18,149 nucleotides of DNA from Herminiimonas sp. (lineage in GTDB: Bacteria > Pseudomonadota > Gammaproteobacteria > Burkholderiales > Burkholderiaceae), in NCBI GenBank assembly GCA_014377155.1, contig JACMQD010000161.1, positions 1-18,149 on the forward strand, written 5' to 3'. Under the pieces are notes generated by a model. The model saw only the letters and a program-made list of their open reading frames with translations. It had not been told where the DNA came from and did not search any database. The stretch's first letter is position 1. Each line of letters opens with the position of its first letter. The translations under genes were made by a program, and so were the position numbers. This document shows, in pieces, positions 16,017 to 18,149 of the stretch.

Positions 16017-17375
16017 ATGAACATTGTCATTCTTGCTGCAGGTATGGGGAAGCGCATGCAGTCCGCGTTGCCAAAAGTGTTGCATCCGCTGGCGGGCAAG
16101 CCGCTGCTGTCGCATGTGATCGATACCGCCCGCTCGCTCGAGCCCGGCCATCTGTGCGTCGTGTATGGCCACGGCGGCGATCTGGTGCCGCAGTCGCTGC
16201 AATCGCCCGATCTGTCGTTTGCGCTGCAGGAACCGCAGCTCGGCACCGGCCATGCGGTCATGCAGGCGATGGACTTGCTGGACGACGCGGTGCCGACACT
16301 GGTGCTGTACGGCGACGTGCCGCTCACCACCGGCGACTCGCTGCAACGGTTGTTGGACATGGCAGGCGACAAAAAGTTGTCCGTCATGACGGTTCATCTC
16401 GATAATCCGACCGGTTATGGCCGTATCGTGCGCGAAGGCGGCGCGATCGCACGCATTGTCGAGCAAAAGGATGCCAGTCCCGCCGAACTGGCGATACAGG
16501 AAGTCAACACCGGCATCATGGTGGCGCCCACTGCCCTGCTCAAGCAATGGCTTACCAAGCTCTCCAATAGCAATGCTCAAGGTGAATATTACCTGACCGA
16601 CATCGTCGCCAGCGCGGTCGCGGATGGCGTGGAGGTGGTGTCGGCTCAACCATCCCATGTCTGGGAAACCCACGGTGTCAACAGCAAGGTCCAGCTCGCC
16701 GAACTGGAACGCATCCATCAACGCAACGTCGCCAATGTGCTGCTGGAACAAGGCGTGACACTGGCCGATCCATCGCGTATCGACATCCGCGGTCAGCTCA
16801 TTTGCGGACGCGACGTCAGCATCGACGTCGGCTGTGTCTTCGAAGGCCGGGTCGAACTCGGCGACGGCGTCACCATCGATGCCCACTGTGTGATTCGCAA
16901 CGCCCGCATTGCCAGCGGCGCGCATGTCAAGCCGTTCTGTCACATCGATCAGGCCGTAGTCGGCGCGGCATCGGTAATCGGGCCATATGCGCGCCTGCGT
17001 CCCGGCACCGAACTGGCCGAAGACGTCCACATCGGTAATTTTGTCGAAATCAAGAACACTCAGATTGCCGCCCACAGCAAGGCAAATCACTTGGCTTATC
17101 TCGGTGACGCAACCATCGGCTCGCGTGTCAACATCGGTGCTGGCACGATTACCTGCAACTACGACGGCGCCAACAAATTCCGCACCGTGATCGAGGACGA
17201 TGCCTTCATCGGCAGCGATACCCAGCTAGTCGCGCCGGTGACCGTCGGCAAAGGTGCGACGCTGGGCGCAGGGACCACGCTGACCAAGGACGCGCCAGCC
17301 GGCAAGCTGACTGTGTCGCGCGCCCGGCAAGTCACCGTCGACGGATGGCAGCGTCCGGTCAAGGTCAAAAAGTAA
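16017..17375 (+). CDS. glmU: Bifunctional N-acetylglucosamine-1-phosphate uridyltransferase / glucosamine-1-phosphate acetyltransferase
   Basis: The 452-residue protein has both GlmU domains. The N-terminal uridyltransferase shows LAAGMGKRM (6-14), QLGTGHA (74-80) and the metal-binding Asp100 in YGD. The C-terminal left-handed beta-helix (about 250-450) consists of hexapeptide repeats and carries RLRPGTEL (326-333), catalytic His358 in NHLAYLGDA and [13 protein letters not shown] (372-384). It acetylates glucosamine-1-phosphate and then makes UDP-GlcNAc, the precursor of peptidoglycan and LPS. The start is fixed by the family N terminus (MNIVILAAG). No Shine-Dalgarno precedes it; the bases there serve the opposite gene. 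The pathway's first gene, glmS, begins 654 bp further on. Confidence 0.97.
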   Translation: MNIVILAAGMGKRMQSALPKVLHPLAGKPLLSHVIDTARSLEPGHLCVVYGHGGDLVPQSLQSPDLSFALQEPQLGTGHAVMQAMDLLDDAVPTLVLYGDVPLTTGDSLQRLLDMAGDKKLSVMTVHLDNPTGYGRIVREGGAIARIVEQKDASPAELAIQEVNTGIMVAPTALLKQWLTKLSNSNAQGEYYLTDIVASAVADGVEVVSAQPSHVWETHGVNSKVQLAELERIHQRNVANVLLEQGVTLADPSRIDIRGQLICGRDVSIDVGCVFEGRVELGDGVTIDAHCVIRNARIASGAHVKPFCHIDQAVVGAASVIGPYARLRPGTELAEDVHIGNFVEIKNTQIAAHSKANHLAYLGDATIGSRVNIGAGTITCNYDGANKFRTVIEDDAFIGSDTQLVAPVTVGKGATLGAGTTLTKDAPAGKLTVSRARQVTVDGWQRPVKVKK

Positions 17376-17409
17376 CTAGCACGGCCGGCAGGCCATGTGT
17401 AGCAAAGGA

Positions 17410-17877
17410 TCAGACCTCGATACGGGTTTCGAACTTGCTGCGATAGATCGAAAAGAAACTGCGCACGTTACGCACGTTGGCATGCGCAGAAAACAGCCGG
17501 TGCGCCAGCGCATGATAAGCCGGCATATCGGCCACCTGCGCCACCAGCACGAAATCCGGCCCCGGCGACACCCGATAGCACTGCAGGACCGCGACCTCCG
17601 CGCCAACCAATGCCTCGAATTCCACCAGCCGCTCCGCCGCCTGCACATCCAGCGTAATTTCGACCACTGCCGTCAAGCCGGCACCGACCTTGTCCGGCGC
17701 CACGATCGCTACCTGGCGTTCGATCACCCCATTCTCGGTCAAACGCCTGACCCGGCGCAGGCAGGTCGGCGCGGAAGCATGGACTTCCTCGGCCAGTTGG
17801 TTGTTGGTAAGCGACGCATCTACCTGAAGTACAGTCAGAATGCGGCGATCAAGTTCATCCAGAACAACTTCCATCAT
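17410..17877 (-). CDS. Lrp/AsnC-family transcriptional regulator
   Basis: The protein has 155 residues, typical for the family. Residues 5-60 form the winged helix-turn-helix (LDELDRRILTVLQVDASLTN, then LAEEVHASAPTCLRRVRRL), and residues 65-150 form the RAM ligand-binding and oligomerisation domain, with VSPGPDFVLVAQVADM. These proteins assemble as octamers that wrap DNA and respond to amino acids or other small metabolites. ATG 17877 and the next codon, also ATG, are both possible; GGTGA lies 6 nt upstream of the first. It is convergent with glmU (34 bp apart) and divergent from glmS, so it may regulate itself and glmS. The ligand is unknown. Confidence 0.93.
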   Translation of the reverse strand: MMEVVLDELDRRILTVLQVDASLTNNQLAEEVHASAPTCLRRVRRLTENGVIERQVAIVAPDKVGAGLTAVVEITLDVQAAERLVEFEALVGAEVAVLQCYRVSPGPDFVLVAQVADMPAYHALAHRLFSAHANVRNVRSFFSIYRSKFETRIEV

Positions 17878-17932
17878 GATTAATCACCAAATAATATAAT
17901 AAATTGAAATATTAATTCATCAGCTACATCAC

Positions 17933-17961
17933 ATGAAATTTTTCTTCATTTTTGCTGTAAT
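17933..17961 (+). promoter_or_regulatory. Candidate sigma70 promoter for glmS
   Basis: ATGAAA (17933-17938), a 17-bp spacer and TGTAAT (17956-17961), with an extended -10 TG at 17953-17954 displaced by one base, give a moderate match. It would place the transcript start about 60 bp before glmS. Confidence 0.3.
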
Positions 17962-18018
17962 TTAGACCACTTAATTCAGACGTTGTCCATTAGGATTAAT
18001 TCATTCTGTTCAACTAGT

Positions 18019-18023
18019 AGGGG
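18019..18023 (+). promoter_or_regulatory. Ribosome binding site of glmS
   Basis: AGGGG lies 6 nt before ATG 18030, supporting that start. Confidence 0.6.
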
Positions 18024-18029
18024 TTTCTC

Positions 18030-18149
18030 ATGTGTGGCATCGTCGGCGCAGTAGCACAACGCAACATCACTCCCATCCTGCTCGAAGGTTTGAAGCGTCT
18101 GGAATACCGCGGCTATGATTCCTGCGGCGTGGCGCTGCATGTGAACGGC
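18030..18149 (+). CDS. glmS: Glutamine-fructose-6-phosphate aminotransferase (isomerising), N-terminal 40 residues, cut by window end
   Basis: The visible 40 residues begin MCGIVGAV and continue with [20 protein letters not shown], the invariant start of GlmS. Cys2 becomes the N-terminal nucleophile of the glutaminase domain once Met1 is removed. The enzyme makes glucosamine-6-phosphate from fructose-6-phosphate and glutamine, the entry step to UDP-GlcNAc. The catalytic isomerase half lies beyond the window. In E. coli glmU and glmS are adjacent in one operon; here a reversed Lrp-type gene separates them, so glmS must have its own promoter or read-through from glmU. No glmS ribozyme-like element is apparent in the 152 bp upstream. 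Confidence 0.95.
   Translation, partial: MCGIVGAVAQRNITPILLEGLKRLEYRGYDSCGVALHVNG

Larger units (their letters stand above)
17878..18029. promoter_or_regulatory. AT-rich divergent lrp/glmS control region
   Basis: This 152-bp stretch is much richer in A and T than its surroundings. A perfect palindrome, tgattaatca, overlaps the lrp start (17877-17886). The 10-mer attaattcat occurs at 17911-17920 and again at 17995-18004, 84 bp apart, and ttaattca also occurs at 17971-17978. These are plausible sites for an Lrp-type regulator, but AT-rich sequence produces such matches easily. Confidence 0.5.

Noticed and set aside
16002..17090. Minus-strand open frame (362 codons) opposite glmU
   Set aside because: It is antisense to an unmistakable glmU, has no domain signature, and looks like a codon-bias shadow.
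17376..17409. GGCC-containing inverted repeat between glmU and lrp as a terminator
   Set aside because: The stem is only about 4 bp with no T-run, too weak to call.
1..18149. Mobile element, defence island, CRISPR, phage or biosynthetic cluster
   Set aside because: No transposase, integrase, nuclease, restriction-modification, toxin-antitoxin, repeat-spacer or biosynthetic signature was found. Genes and composition look like core chromosome throughout.

Overview
The window looks like ordinary chromosomal backbone of a betaproteobacterium. The gene content and the order midA / SDR-folB-ttcA and glmU / lrp / glmS suggest Burkholderiales, most likely an Oxalobacteraceae relative such as Herbaspirillum, Collimonas or Janthinobacterium. 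That placement is inference from protein flavour and gene order, with no database search. GC content is high and codon use looks even. I see no rRNA, tRNA, insertion sequence, phage gene, CRISPR array or plasmid function. Eighteen protein genes are supported, two of them cut by the window edges.

Layout. (1) 1-306: the C-terminal part of a TetR-type repressor, meeting a class I glutamine amidotransferase of the PuuD type head-on (303-1289, minus). (2) 1548-3951: a KefF/KefG-type quinone reductase overlapping a KefB/KefC-type K+/H+ antiporter, a glutathione-gated potassium efflux pair. (3) 3986-6082, minus: an M13 (neprilysin/PepO) zinc peptidase with a possible lipoprotein signal. (4) 6211-7857, minus: a receiver domain fused to TPR repeats, with Glu at the phosphoacceptor position, divergent from (5) 8163-9497, a secreted Ig-like repeat protein followed by a clear intrinsic terminator. 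(6) 9575-11250, minus: a DHA2-type multidrug transporter coupled to a small DUF2905 membrane protein. (7) 11507-12895, minus: a second DUF2905 gene behind a MidA/NDUFAF7-type methyltransferase. (8) 12939-15093: a pteridine-reductase-like SDR, folB and ttcA. (9) 15094-16005, minus: a DUF6279-type lipoprotein whose stop abuts ttcA and whose start lies 11 bp from glmU. (10) 16017-18149: glmU, a convergent Lrp/AsnC regulator, and the start of glmS across an AT-rich intergenic region.

How the genes work together. kefF/kefC form an electrophile-response module. The SDR and folB suggest a pterin/folate step. glmS and glmU are the first and last enzymes of UDP-GlcNAc synthesis, and the Lrp-type gene between them is a candidate local regulator.

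I did not find a clearly new multi-gene system. The points most worth checking are the degenerate receiver-TPR protein, the secreted duplicated-domain protein beside it, the paired DUF2905 genes, the Asp-Tyr-Lys SDR next to folB, and the very compact DUF6279/glmU start region.
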